From contig NW_022881614.1 of assembly GCF_003369915.1 (NCBI RefSeq), positions 930,001 to 994,000 of the forward strand: a stretch of 64,000 nucleotides of DNA. Reading direction: 5' to 3'. Below are positions 1-9,141 of this stretch, piece after piece (the stretch's first letter is position 1; each line of letters opens with the position of its first letter). Both the position numbers and the translations under genes were made by a program. This stretch comes from Drosophila miranda. Its lineage: Eukaryota > Arthropoda > Insecta > Diptera > Drosophilidae. Under the pieces are notes generated by a model. It worked only from the letters and a program-made list of their open reading frames with translations, made no database searches and was not told the origin of the DNA.

Positions 1-169
1 ATTTCTTGATTAATTACGTTTTAAAAACAGTTCGGAAAACAGGATCTTCATATAAAATTAACGAAATAGGGTATACAAGGGCATATACACGCATCATGTC
101 TTAAAATACCAGCAACATTGAGACTGTTTTTTTGTTGAACTATTTTGTTTAAGCCTCGTTCTAGTCAAA

Positions 170-346
170 ACACAATAAAAGCATGGACTAAAAACTAACC
201 AATCTTGTAGAAAATTTATTCGTCAATGGCCTAAAATTATGTGGGTAGAACTAAAGGTTTTAGTTAGACAGAATTATTCAACGGAATATAAAAAACGAGG
301 AATATGTATGATGGAACTTGAATTCGTCAGTATATTTTTCAAATGA
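170..346 (+). repeat. Dispersed intergenic repeat, copy 1
   Basis: Shares an ordered series of words with 428-616 and 58296-58459: ATTATGTGGG, then an ACGGAATAT..AAAAACGA core, then TTCGTCAGTATATTT. It ends in the promoter-like TCAGTATATTT motif. It is not DINE-1, and I do not recognise the family. Confidence 0.6.
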
Positions 347-427
347 GACTGATTTCTGAGGGTCGGACGGACAAAACAAAGATTACGGACCAATGAGCTT
401 CCTATTTCGTAGCCTTAACAACAGAAA

Positions 428-616
428 TCCAATAAAAGCAAATATTTAGAATAAGCCAGTCAAGTAGAAAATAGATTCACTAATCGGATAACATTATGTG
501 GGCATGGCTAAATGTTCTATATAGCTACTAATATTCCACGGAATATCAAAAACGAGGAATATGTATGATGGAACTTGAATTCGTCAGTATATTTACGGTA
601 TATTTTTCAAATCAGA
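428..616 (+). repeat. Dispersed intergenic repeat, copy 2
   Basis: Same series of words as copy 1 (CCAATAAAAGC, CAGTCAAGTAGAAAAT, ATTATGTGGGC, GGAATATCAAAAACGAGG), ending in two GTATATTT motifs just upstream of mei-S332. The closest relative in the window is the copy at 58296. Confidence 0.65.
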
Positions 617-637
617 CGGTATATTTGATCGATAAAT
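582..637 (+). promoter_or_regulatory. Motif-6-type core promoter cluster and DRE-like site for mei-S332
   Basis: Contains TCAGTATATTT, CGGTATATTT and CGGTATATTT in a row, matching the Drosophila core-promoter motif 6 consensus (KTYRGTATWTTT). A GATCGATAAA site follows at about 628-637, one mismatch from the DRE consensus WATCGATW. The cluster lies 80-140 bp before the mei-S332 start codon, which suits a housekeeping-type TATA-less promoter. Confidence 0.5.
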
Positions 638-718
638 CCATTTGCAATACTTCGAATAAACGCGGTATCAATTTAATTTAAGCGTCGCGTCTTGGAAAAA
701 TCTGAAAATATATGTAAA

Positions 719-1984
719 ATGGGTACAAACATAGAGCAGCAATACAAAATATTGAATGCTGAACTGATGGACCACGTACAGAAAATACGTGTGGAGCTGG
801 GGGAGTACAAAAAGCTGGTCGTCGGTCTGCAAACGGAGCTGTTGGAGATGCGAGAGTCTCACGTCCTGGAAATGGACTTAAAAAAAGCAGCTGAAGTACG
901 GCATCAGCACCCTGCTCAAAAATTTGGATCTGAAGGAGGACTTTCTTACCGGCGTTACCCACACCACGCCTTCTGTCCATCGACGGTCGAACATCAAGGA
1001 AATTTGTTATATGCGTCGTATAAGTAGCCTTACCCGATCTTCAGTGACTTGTTCACCCACCCGTCGCCGCAGCAGTACCGTCCGTGCCGGTAGTGGTAGT
1101 AGCAGCGCTATTATAACAGAAGACGCCACAGATGTGGATACAACCACAGCCTCAGAGGATACACACAGACCGCTAATTAGACAGCCTTTGCCCGTGCGGA
1201 TTCAATGTACTAATAATATATTTACTTTTAGAACATCGATAGCGCAGTTACGCCACCTCCAAGACGTGTTGCGGAAATGGCCTGGGCCCTTGAAGACACT
1301 GACGAGGAATCTCCCACCATTCCAGTGGTGGAGTCCTGTGAACCCGACGAGATACTCGCGGCACTGTCTCCATGTGACCAAGCTGACAGCCTCTTCTCCA
1401 TTCTAGAGGAAACGGACAGCGAGGATGCCGCGGATACCTCGTCAGTGGAGGTTGGAGATGCAGCAGAGGCCCCAATCAGCGCTGCATCCAGGCGGGACCG
1501 AGTCCTTCGCGGGCTTTGCGAAAACGTGCCCAAGGAGACTGGCAAACAAGTAAAGACCGTCTTGGCCATTCCCTGCCATGATAATGACAGCAGCTACGAC
1601 GTGAGCATACAGAAGCCGCGGCAGGCCCTTACGCCCAGCTTGTCCATTGAGACGTCGAGACAGAGCCAGTTCAATGGAATTGGCAGTCGGTCTGGCAGAA
1701 CTAGCACACCTTTACCCTCCCCGGTCCCTGACATACATCAGAAGACGGTTAGTGTGGCCAGGGGCAGGGGCAGGCCCAGAGGCAGAGGCAGAGGAAGTGC
1801 CAAACCCACTAACGACACGCTCAGTCCGAGTGACCCGCTCAGTGGCGATGCAGATATGTCCAGTGCCAGCTGCAGCACCAGTGGACGGCCGAGTCGTAAG
1901 TGTCGTCCCACCTCGTATTAAGAGCCAAAAATAAATGCAAAAATGCGCAACGACTCTCTCCCTACCAAAAAGTCTTCGAAATAG
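719..1984 (+). pseudogene. mei-S332: mei-S332 (shugoshin), broken by a frameshift and a premature stop
   Basis: Encodes the Drosophila shugoshin that protects centromeric cohesin in meiosis. The start at 719 gives the family N-terminus (IEQQYKILNAELMDHVQK), a coiled coil for dimerisation and PP2A binding. The frame breaks after the A-run at 881-886, where an extra G at 887 would explain the shift. Homology resumes in another frame with basic, Ser-rich sequence (IKEICYMRR.., SPTRRRSS). A second frame change near 1194-1231 could be a short intron: it ends TTTACTTTTAG and restores phase. The last segment has the PPPRR, SLFSILEE and C-terminal RPSRKCRPTSY hallmarks. A TAA at 1919-1921 interrupts that SGO motif. 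The same frame then continues with recognisable C-terminal sequence (EPKINAKMRND..) to a TAG at 1982-1984. I am sure of the identity; calling it a pseudogene rests on the two lesions being real. Confidence 0.85.
1194..1231 (+). other. Possible very short intron in mei-S332
   Basis: Bounded by GT (1194) and AG (1231), with a CTAAT branch-like site and a TTTACTTTTAG acceptor. Removing these 38 nt joins the central and C-terminal reading frames in phase. It is shorter than usual fly introns and the donor (GTGCGG) is weak, so it may be an intron shortened by deletion. Confidence 0.4.
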
Positions 1985-2060
1985 ATTTACATGTTTGGTT
2001 CTTATGTATATATTTTTTTGTAGTTGATTAGATAGTTTACATATTTGAATTAAAATGGTA

Positions 2061-2066
2061 TTTATT
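2061..2066 (-). terminator. Likely poly(A) signal of GM130
   Basis: AATAAA on the minus strand, about 130 bp past the GM130 stop codon, in the short gap between the two convergent genes. Confidence 0.45.
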
Positions 2067-2196
2067 CAGAAACATGTGTACAAAATGGATTGGGATAGGA
2101 TGGACATTTAAATACAATCGTATATATATATGTATATAGTATGTAGATTGGTTTACGTAGGCCGACAATAATTGCACTTTGAGAGCAGCATCCACA

Positions 2197-4307
2197 TCAG
2201 ACCACCTCGAATTTGCCCAGACAACAGTTAAGGTGATCCACAGGATGGCCGGAGAGGACAGTCGTTGGCTGCTCGGTGTTCTCTTTGATCTCGCTGAAAA
2301 TGTTTTGAATCTTATTCAGAATCTGCTGCGAGTTTTCCCCATTGCTGTCTTCGTTGGAGGGAGTCTGTGTAAGAGGCCTCTCCTGTTCGCTCGGAGTGTG
2401 CTGAAGTGCTGCTGTTTGCGGCTGCCCTTGGACTTGGTCGGCGGGCAACTCCACGCCCAGGCTGGCCACCAGCTTGTTGAGCGCCTCGATCTTCTCCCGC
2501 ACACGGCCTCGGCGGTGGGCAGAGAACCGCGTGACAATTGGTGATGCTCCTGATGCTCCTGGTGGACATGGACGTGTGAATGATCATGTGAATGGCCGTC
2601 TGAATGATCGTGGTCGTGCAAATGATCATGTGAATGGTGCTCGTGATGATCCTTAGTTTCGCACTCTTCTGGTTCTCCAGTTTCATCAGGCTGCTTCCCT
2701 GCCTGGCTATGGTAAGCCTTGACCTGCGAAATACATTCTTTAGATGACCAGACCATGGATAAGTGTGCCATTACCCACCTCATAAAGCTGCAGGCGATCC
2801 AGTTGCTGCTTCAGCATCAGCTGCTGGAGCTGGAGCTCAACATTCTCGTGCGAGAGCCGGATCATTCTGGGTGAGGGCCCGCGAGGCGGCCACCTTGTCC
2901 GATTCCATGGTGGCCAGGAGTTTGGACTGATCCGGCTGCTCTGACTGCAGGCGATCCAACTGCTGCTCCATCTCAGCGAGTGCCGCTTCCTTTACATGCA
3001 GCTGATCATCTTGGGACTTGATCTTCAACTGGAACTCGTGTCGCTTAAAGTCAAAGTCACTGAGGCGCTCTTTGGGAGCAGCAAGCTCTGTTGTCAAAGC
3101 AGTCTGGAGAGGAACGAGATAATACTCATCTTACTATTATATTGTTTTTTGTAATGCTTTGTAAATCCTTTGGTTACCTGATCGATTTGCGGCTCTGCAG
3201 GCGTCTGGGGTTGGCTGGCCTCGTTGAACTGCGCTTGTAGGCTCAGATTCTTTTGTATGTCGCGCTCCAGACCACTCACGTGCTCCACCAGCTGCCGCTC
3301 GCGTTCCCTCAGCTCGAGCAACTCCTCCGTGTGCTCAGAGTTTTTCTCGTTGAGCTTGGCTATCTCGCTGTTCTGGTGCTGGACATAGTTCTGGTACTGG
3401 CCAGAGGTCTGCTCCTTGTCTTGCGTCAACTGGCCCACCATGGCCTGCAGGTCCCTGATCTGCTGCTCGTACATGTATTGCGTCTGGGTGAGGGACTCTA
3501 CGCGGTTGTCGGCATTGATGTTGGACTCGTCGGAGAGCTGGCGCAGCTTCAGCTGAGCCATCTCCAGTTCGCCCGATTTCTTGGCCAGCTGCCGCTGTAG
3601 CTCATCCTGACGGAGGTTTATCTGTTTCAGCTGTGCCTCCATTTCGAGCAGGTGCGACTGCTAATCCACGATTTGTGCTTGCGATTCAGTCAGCTTGTGC
3701 AAGAGCTGGGCACTGTGGTGGCGCTGCTGTTCCACACCGGCCTGCTGTCCCTGACAGTGCTGCTGTAGCTGCTCAAGGCGCAGTCTGGTCTGACCCTGCT
3801 CGGTGCGCAGCTCCTTTAGCTCCAGCTCGCGCTCCCGACAGGCGACACGTGCTCTGGTCAGCTCGGCGTTCAATTGGGCCTTCTCCGCAATGATGACCTG
3901 AATGGTCTGGAGATTGGATTCATTAGGGGCTCCATTCGGAGCGAATATGGGCGAGTCCGGTTCTGGCTGCGTAAAGAGCACAGCTGCCGTGGGGGTGGGC
4001 AAGGCTGCCAGGGAAACAGCCTCCTCCGACTGCTGCCGGACATGCAGACTGCTGGAACCTCCTCCCCCATTTTCATTCACATTCACCTCGCTGTCGGAAC
4101 GCTCGGACAAGTTGCTGGCGATGCTGACGGTGGAGGCATGGTTGTTGTTGCGCTGCTGGTACTCCTGCTGTAGCAATATTGTTTTAATTAAAATCAATAC
4201 GAAACTTAATGTTGTCCACGTCACAAGGGCCGATAAATGTATCTCCCTACCTTCTTTCTGGCTGCGGCCAATTTCAGCGCCTTGGCATCATGTGTGTCAT
4301 CTGGCAT
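2197..4307 (-). pseudogene. GM130: GM130-type cis-Golgi golgin, broken by a nonsense codon and frameshifts
   Basis: Golgins of this type tether vesicles at the cis-Golgi through long coiled coils; the N-terminus binds p115 and the C-terminus GRASP65. Exon 1 (4251-4307) plus exon 2 (from 4167) give a basic N-terminus ending KLAAARKK|QEYQQRN, very like vertebrate GM130. Exons are 4251-4307, 3178-4167, 2779-3103 and 2197-2724, all joined in phase 0 with GT-AG borders. Coiled-coil sequence fills exons 2-3, including LLATMESDKVAASRALTQN, a family signature. Exon 4 has a His/Asp-rich run and ends GKFEVV, plausibly a PDZ ligand. Lesions: TAG at 3661-3663 inside exon 2, with homologous coding continuing in frame; loss of reading frame near 2865 with apparent loss of residues after ALTQN; a one-base shift near 2528-2533. 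Together they remove any full-length product. Confidence 0.82.
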
Positions 4308-4574
4308 GACCTAAGGGGGTAGCTTCAGCAGCCTCGCTTTTAAGTTGATCACTTAATTCTTCAATCCACAAATTGTAAAAAACAAGAAAATTTTAGTTGT
4401 AAATATACCTATGATGGTGATGATGGTCACACTGGAAATTGTTTTGGACAAACCTTCCGGCGCTATGGGGTCGCACTGGAAATTCATTTGGCCACATACG
4501 GGCAGACTTGGCGATAGGCAAATTTGATTGTCAGTTTTGGTTTGGGGGGAGCTTTAGTCGAATTTGGATTTTGA
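4308..4574. promoter_or_regulatory. Shared divergent promoter between GM130 and the receptor gene
   Basis: The 267-bp gap between the two head-to-head genes contains TGGTCACACTG at 4424-4434, an exact match to Drosophila core-promoter motif 1 (YGGTCACACTR, bound by M1BP). A near copy, GGTCGCACTGG, lies about 45 bp further on. No TATA box is visible. Confidence 0.6.
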
Positions 4575-6755
4575 ATGCATTACGAAATCACCGCCGAATT
4601 GGACGGAAGCAAGAAAAATGAATTATATTCCGTGGCTTATCAGCGCTGCTCTATGGCTGTGGCTCTAACGTGCGACAGTTATACGATCAAGGAGGCGGGC
4701 TATGCCTACCGGGACTTCTTCATGGTTCACACGCTAGACAATAACCAGGTCAATAACAATAAGCGCCTGCACTTGAAGTTCTATGTCCTTACCAGCATGG
4801 ATGCGCATATTTTGCTCTCGGTGACCAACAGACTGCGTCCCAATGACCGCGTGTACGAGATTGGTATGTCAAGGTTACACTGAATGGGATCTCTTAGCGA
4901 CGTACAATCTCTCTCTCTCTCTCTCTCTTTTTACCCACTCTCTGTTCCAGTGATAGGAGCCGGCGGAAATACCTTTTCCGCCATCCGCACGGCCATGGGC
5001 CTGCGACGTGTATCCACGAATCAAGATCGGAATTTATTATCTGTGTTCGAGCCGACGCCAATAGAGATTGTGCAAACCCAGGGTGAGTCTCGTCTCTGCC
5101 TATCCAAAGTGCTTATCTCAGGCGTCACTTCCTCTAATTCTCGTCCCTCCCTCCACAGATGCTGAGCTGTTTGTTTATATACCCGGATTCAAAACGGAAC
5201 CACTGCTACAGTTCATGGACGCCTCGGCCCTGACGATCAACTACATAAGCTTCAGCTCCTTCGGTACTAACACTGCGCGCTGTTTCTACGACTGCTCCTT
5301 CGATGGGTTCGGTAAGCTCCTGAACAAGACAGGATCTGACTGATCATTCTGATTGTTCTTGTTTTCCTTGCACATCATTAAAGACAAGGAAATATCGAAG
5401 AAGACGCCTGCGCTGTCATGGGAGCAGAAACTGATGGCGGATCTCATATACCAGGGCGAGAATGCGAGTGTTCCGGTGAACCTAACATCGATTGCGTTCC
5501 ATTTCCAAGCGCGTTCGATCGCCTACGAGCAGGCCAATGCTCTGCTCCGCACCCGAATGCATCTGATGATGGTAGGCAGAGAAATGCCATCTAGACCTTA
5601 GACAAATCGATTTACCTTCTCGTCTACCCACAGCATTGGCAGGATAACAGTCTGCGTTGGAATCCAGAGCGATACGGACAACTGAAGTCTTTCGAGCATC
5701 CCCGCCTGGAGATCTGGACGCCGCAGCTCACAGTGCTGAATGGAGCCATGGACTCCCTGGGCGAGGCGCTTAAAACCTACGAGCTTCGTGTCTTTTCAGA
5801 TGGCAATGTCACCCTGTACGCTAGCAACCTGGAGCTATCCAGCTGGTGAGTGGACAGCGCACGCGATTGGCCGAAGGAGCACATCGCGTGCGACGTGGAG
5901 CTAGGCGTGCTCAGACAGCCAAGTCAGAGCAACATAATCGTAAAATACGAATGGACAATCATCGGCTTATCAGTGCTTCATCTGGGAAACGACTCGGCCA
6001 GTCGATATTCGGACCAGGGCATGCTCCATACGATGGCGGGCGATGTGGCCATTGAGTTCATGCTGCAGCGGAACAGCTCCTTCTATATGACGGTCTTCTA
6101 TATGCCGCTGATTGGTATGGGAAATACTTTTATTTTATAACTATAAACCATCATATGTTGTTCCGTTGCAGCCTGCGAGATCTTCATTATCCTATCGTTT
6201 GTGCTTCGCTCCACCCGACGTAGTGCTCTCATACTCATTGCCCTCCTCATAATTGCCTGGGGACTTATGTACATAACGCGCCACGCCTCTCCGCACTATG
6301 AGCCCGCCTTAAGTAAGCCGATTTTCTTGCAAGGTTCTATCAGATATCAGGATCTCAGGGACTACAAGCTGGTTCTCTCTCTTTCTCTTTCTTGTAGGGT
6401 CAGACTACAAGATCATAATGATTGTCAGCTGCTATTGCTATATCCTGCACATCTGCATCATGTGGCTGGAGCGCTATCCGCCAAGGAACAAGGCACCCGC
6501 ATTCCTTGCATCCTTGATCAATTCGAACCTCCAGCGCTGTGTCCTAGGACTGCGCTATGCGGATGTGAGCGGATCGAATCATTTCATTTTCATCTAAGCA
6601 ATCTACATAGTCTTTCTGTTCTGTTCTTTCAGTCGAACGCGAACTGCGACATTCAGGAGAAACCCTGGTCCCACTTGGCCAAGATCCTCAACAATCTGAG
6701 CTTCATTGGCGTCTGCATTGCGTTCGCAGTGATGAATGTGACAAGCAGAGTTTGA
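4575..6755 (+). pseudogene. FA-methyltransferase-domain / Cys-loop ligand-gated channel-like protein with an in-frame TGA
   Basis: Eight exons with clean GT-AG borders join in frame: 4575-4863, 4951-5082, 5159-5311, 5384-5571, 5634-6114, 6172-6312, 6398-6564, 6633-6755. The first part resembles the farnesoic-acid O-methyltransferase-like (Methyltransf_FA) domain; the second is a Cys-loop receptor extracellular domain followed by hydrophobic segments (PLIACEIFIILSFVL, ALILIALLIIAWGLMYI, later helices). The Cys-loop would be C-x13-C around DWPKEHIAC. At 5847-5849 the first cysteine position reads TGA, and coding homology continues in the same frame. A C-to-A change would explain it and also creates GTGAGT, a strong donor. 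No signal peptide is seen; an upstream exon may exist. Apart from this codon the gene looks intact. Exact fly orthologue not assigned. Confidence 0.75.
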
Positions 6756-6813
6756 AAAATCGAATGAATTTCCTTTATTTGCAGTGAGAGAGATATGTTA
6801 TTAATGGGTTCTT

Positions 6814-6819
6814 AATAAA
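6814..6819 (+). terminator. Likely poly(A) signal of the receptor gene
   Basis: AATAAA about 60 bp past the stop codon at 6755. Confidence 0.5.
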
Positions 6820-7004
6820 TACGAAATATTCAGAGACAGATCCGGTTCGGTTCGTTTCAGATAGAAAGAAGGATTTCGACTACTTTTGGACTGTGGGAAA
6901 TAATAAAGGAAGAACGTGCCTCGGCTGCTGCCGCTACATGCCTCACAACTGGCTTCTCGACCTGATCCGCGTCCATCCCCATCCCCTGATGGAGCAGCGT
7001 CCGC

Positions 7005-7608
7005 TTAGTGATAACCAAAGTGGTCATCATAGCCGCCGTACGACTTCAGGAGTGTCGGTGCAGCGTAGCTAATGGCTGGGGCGGCGTATGACTTCACTAC
7101 GGCAGGCGCTGCGTAGCTAATGGCTGGGGCGGCGTACGACTTCACTACGGCAGGCGCTGCGTAGCTAATGGCTGGGGCGGCGTATGACTTCACTACGGCA
7201 GGCGCTGCGTAGCTAATGGCTGGGGCGGCGTATGACTTCACTACGGCAGGTGCAGCGAAGCTAATGGCCGCAGCAGCATATGATTTAACAATGGGCGTGG
7301 CATACGACTTGACCACCGCGGGAGCAGCATAGCTGTAGGACGGAGCATGTGCCGCATAGCTGTAGGACGGCGCATGTGCCGCATAACTGTAGGACGGAGC
7401 TGGGGCATAACTGATCGCTGGGGCAGCATGTCCGTAGCTGATGGCAGGCGCCGTGTGTCCCAGTCCATAGTCGAGTAGTCCGGGGGCGGCACTGGCCACA
7501 GCCAGCAGCGTGGTGGTAAGAATCTGGCAGAGCAACAAAGAGAGATCTATAAGCATCCCGCTGATCCGATCCTGTCGATCCTGCTGCTCTACTCACCAGA
7601 AGTTTCAT
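7005..7608 (-). CDS. Secreted low-complexity cuticle-type protein with Ala/Tyr/Val repeats
   Basis: Two exons: a 12-nt first exon (7597-7608, MKLL) and 7005-7523, joined at GTGAGT...GCCAG. The very short first exon coding the start of the signal peptide is typical of insect cuticle genes. The 176-aa product has a signal peptide (LTTTLLAVASA|AP) and then only low-complexity sequence: HAPSYSY repeats, then near-identical 16-residue units of the type SYAAPAISYAAPAVVK, ending GGYDDHFGYH. No Rebers-Riddiford chitin-binding domain is visible. This composition fits structural cuticle or retinin-like proteins; an eggshell or other extracellular role is possible. The frame is intact, in contrast to three neighbours. 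Confidence 0.8.
7055..7255 (-). repeat. 48-bp coding minisatellite in the cuticle-type gene
   Basis: About four tandem copies of a 48-bp unit (16 codons) that differ by only a few bases, with a more diverged copy at each end. Because 48 is a multiple of three, copy-number change keeps the frame. Confidence 0.85.
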
Positions 7609-7681
7609 GTCTGCTTGGCTTTGATTCGCTTGGCTTCGAGGCAGAACTGCAACTGTAAATGGATTGCGTGCATTGCGTTAC

Positions 7682-7688
7682 TTTTATA
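7682..7688 (-). promoter_or_regulatory. TATA box of the cuticle-type gene
   Basis: TATAAAA on the minus strand, 74 bp before the start codon. That places transcription start about 45 bp upstream of the ATG, giving the short 5' leader usual for cuticle genes. Confidence 0.7.
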
Positions 7689-7699
7689 GTGCACACCGA

Positions 7700-8889
7700 T
7701 CCGATCCGATGCGATCCGATCCACGCACTCTTAACGGACAGAGCTACGATCGGACAGAGCGGCAGTGCGGACACTGCGGACAGATGGCTCGAGTAGATAG
7801 CCAAACGATTTCGATTTCGATCTGAGCTGAGCGTCAGACAAAACAGTCAACAAAGCGGGCCAACAGCACCAATTTGTGAAGTATCTGGCTGAAGTGGACG
7901 ATGCATGAATGCAATTCTCGTGGATGCTGTTGTTGCTGGCGGTTGGGGCAAGAAGCTGCGGCTGCGGCTGGGACTGTGCCTCGATGGAGCTCCGATCTGA
8001 TGACGCAACGATCTGGCAAGGCAGACCACTTGCCGGCAAAGGCTTCGCTGCGTCAGGCTGTGTGGCAGGAAAGGCAGGTCTGTGTCTGGAGATGTATTTC
8101 CACTGGGGAGTTTCGAATTAGAAAGCCTCCGCTAATTGAATTCGTTGATTAACTCCCCAATTTGGACAGCCGGCCAGCCCCTCGGCACCACCCCATCTAA
8201 TCAGTCCGAAGCCTAAATCAGAATGCTTTGGCCCGCACCCCACCCAACCTTGCCACTAACAACTTAATTAGCCTTTGGAGAATGTCGTCTAATTGTTCTC
8301 GCAACAATTCTCGACCCGACAACTGGGGCTGGGGCTGTCGTCTGGTGTGGCTCGAAAATTTTCCCCAAATTGCATAATGGCCGCGCTTGCCAAACCGAAC
8401 ATTCAACAATCCCAGGCTTCATATTTATCTTTATCGTGCCTCGAATGCCGCAGCATGCCACATTTGATGGCCATAACAGTTGTCTGCGGCCACGCCACCT
8501 CACAGACGCAGTTGCAGTCGCAGTCGCAGTCGAAGTCTGAGGGGAGGACACTTATGGCTAGGAATCATTGCACTTGCCCCTTCTCCCGCTGCAATCTTTG
8601 CGGCAGCATCTGACGGTTCGTGGGACTTTTTATTGCATTTGTGGTGGGCGAGGGTATAAATCAATGACATGCTGCGATTACTTCATAAAATATTTATGTA
8701 TTCTTCTAAAAAGATCATTCATGAGAGCCTAACAAATTGTTGCGAGTAGATTATCGGCGGAAAACGAATGATGGCAACAAAACTCCTGTATGTATATATA
8801 TTATTTTTCAATAATTAAAAGACATATTCGAGCTTTTGGGATTACAGAAGTGCGAATGGTAGTAAAATGATGTTAAATGATTTCCCAAT
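7700..8889. other. Noncoding host region
   Basis: Contains CGATC-rich short repeats (7697-7730), pseudo-ORFs on both strands that overlap without homology, and a TATAAAT at about 8655. I see no supported gene. Confidence 0.5.
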
Positions 8890-9141
8890 ATGAGAGATGG
8901 ATTTGTAGGCTTGGTAGAATCGATGAAAAAAGGAAGTTTCACCTGGAATCGCGCTCTCCAACCAGGAAAAGCTTTCGGCGTGTCTACCAAAGGGCTAAAA
9001 GCCCCCGAAATTTGCAAAAATTCCGAGACTTCCAGCAATGTTACCCGTCTCAGAAAGCAGCTTGCAACAGCTTTGGCTGAGGCCTCCTCTCAAGAGGCCA
9101 CGTCATCATCAACAGCCACTAAAACAGCATATTACTCTTAG
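8890..9141 (+). CDS. Possible small hypothetical ORF (83 aa)
   Basis: An ATG-to-TAG ORF with fairly balanced codon use and a Ser/Thr/Ala-rich C-terminus (ALAEASSQEATSSSTATK). A TATAAAT about 235 bp upstream could be its promoter. There is no recognised domain, no signal peptide and no membrane segment. It could be chance or a remnant of a gene; I cannot name a function. Confidence 0.2.
   Translation: MRDGFVGLVESMKKGSFTWNRALQPGKAFGVSTKGLKAPEICKNSETSSNVTRLRKQLATALAEASSQEATSSSTATKTAYYS

Larger units (their letters stand above)
1..718. other. Noncoding region upstream of mei-S332
   Basis: AT-rich, with no supportable ORF. It holds two imperfect copies of a roughly 180-bp dispersed repeat (170-346 and 428-616) and a cluster of TCAGTATATTT-type motifs. 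Short ORFs running antisense across 668-980 only shadow the mei-S332 start. Confidence 0.7.

Noticed and set aside
1207..1231. A 25-nt intron in mei-S332 starting at GTACTAAT
   Set aside because: Removing it leaves the wrong phase and creates a stop; the 38-nt alternative (1194-1231) fits phase better.
5846..5918. A genuine intron in the receptor gene starting at GTGAGT
   Set aside because: The stretch codes for the conserved second half of the Cys-loop in frame, so a nonsense mutation is the simpler reading.
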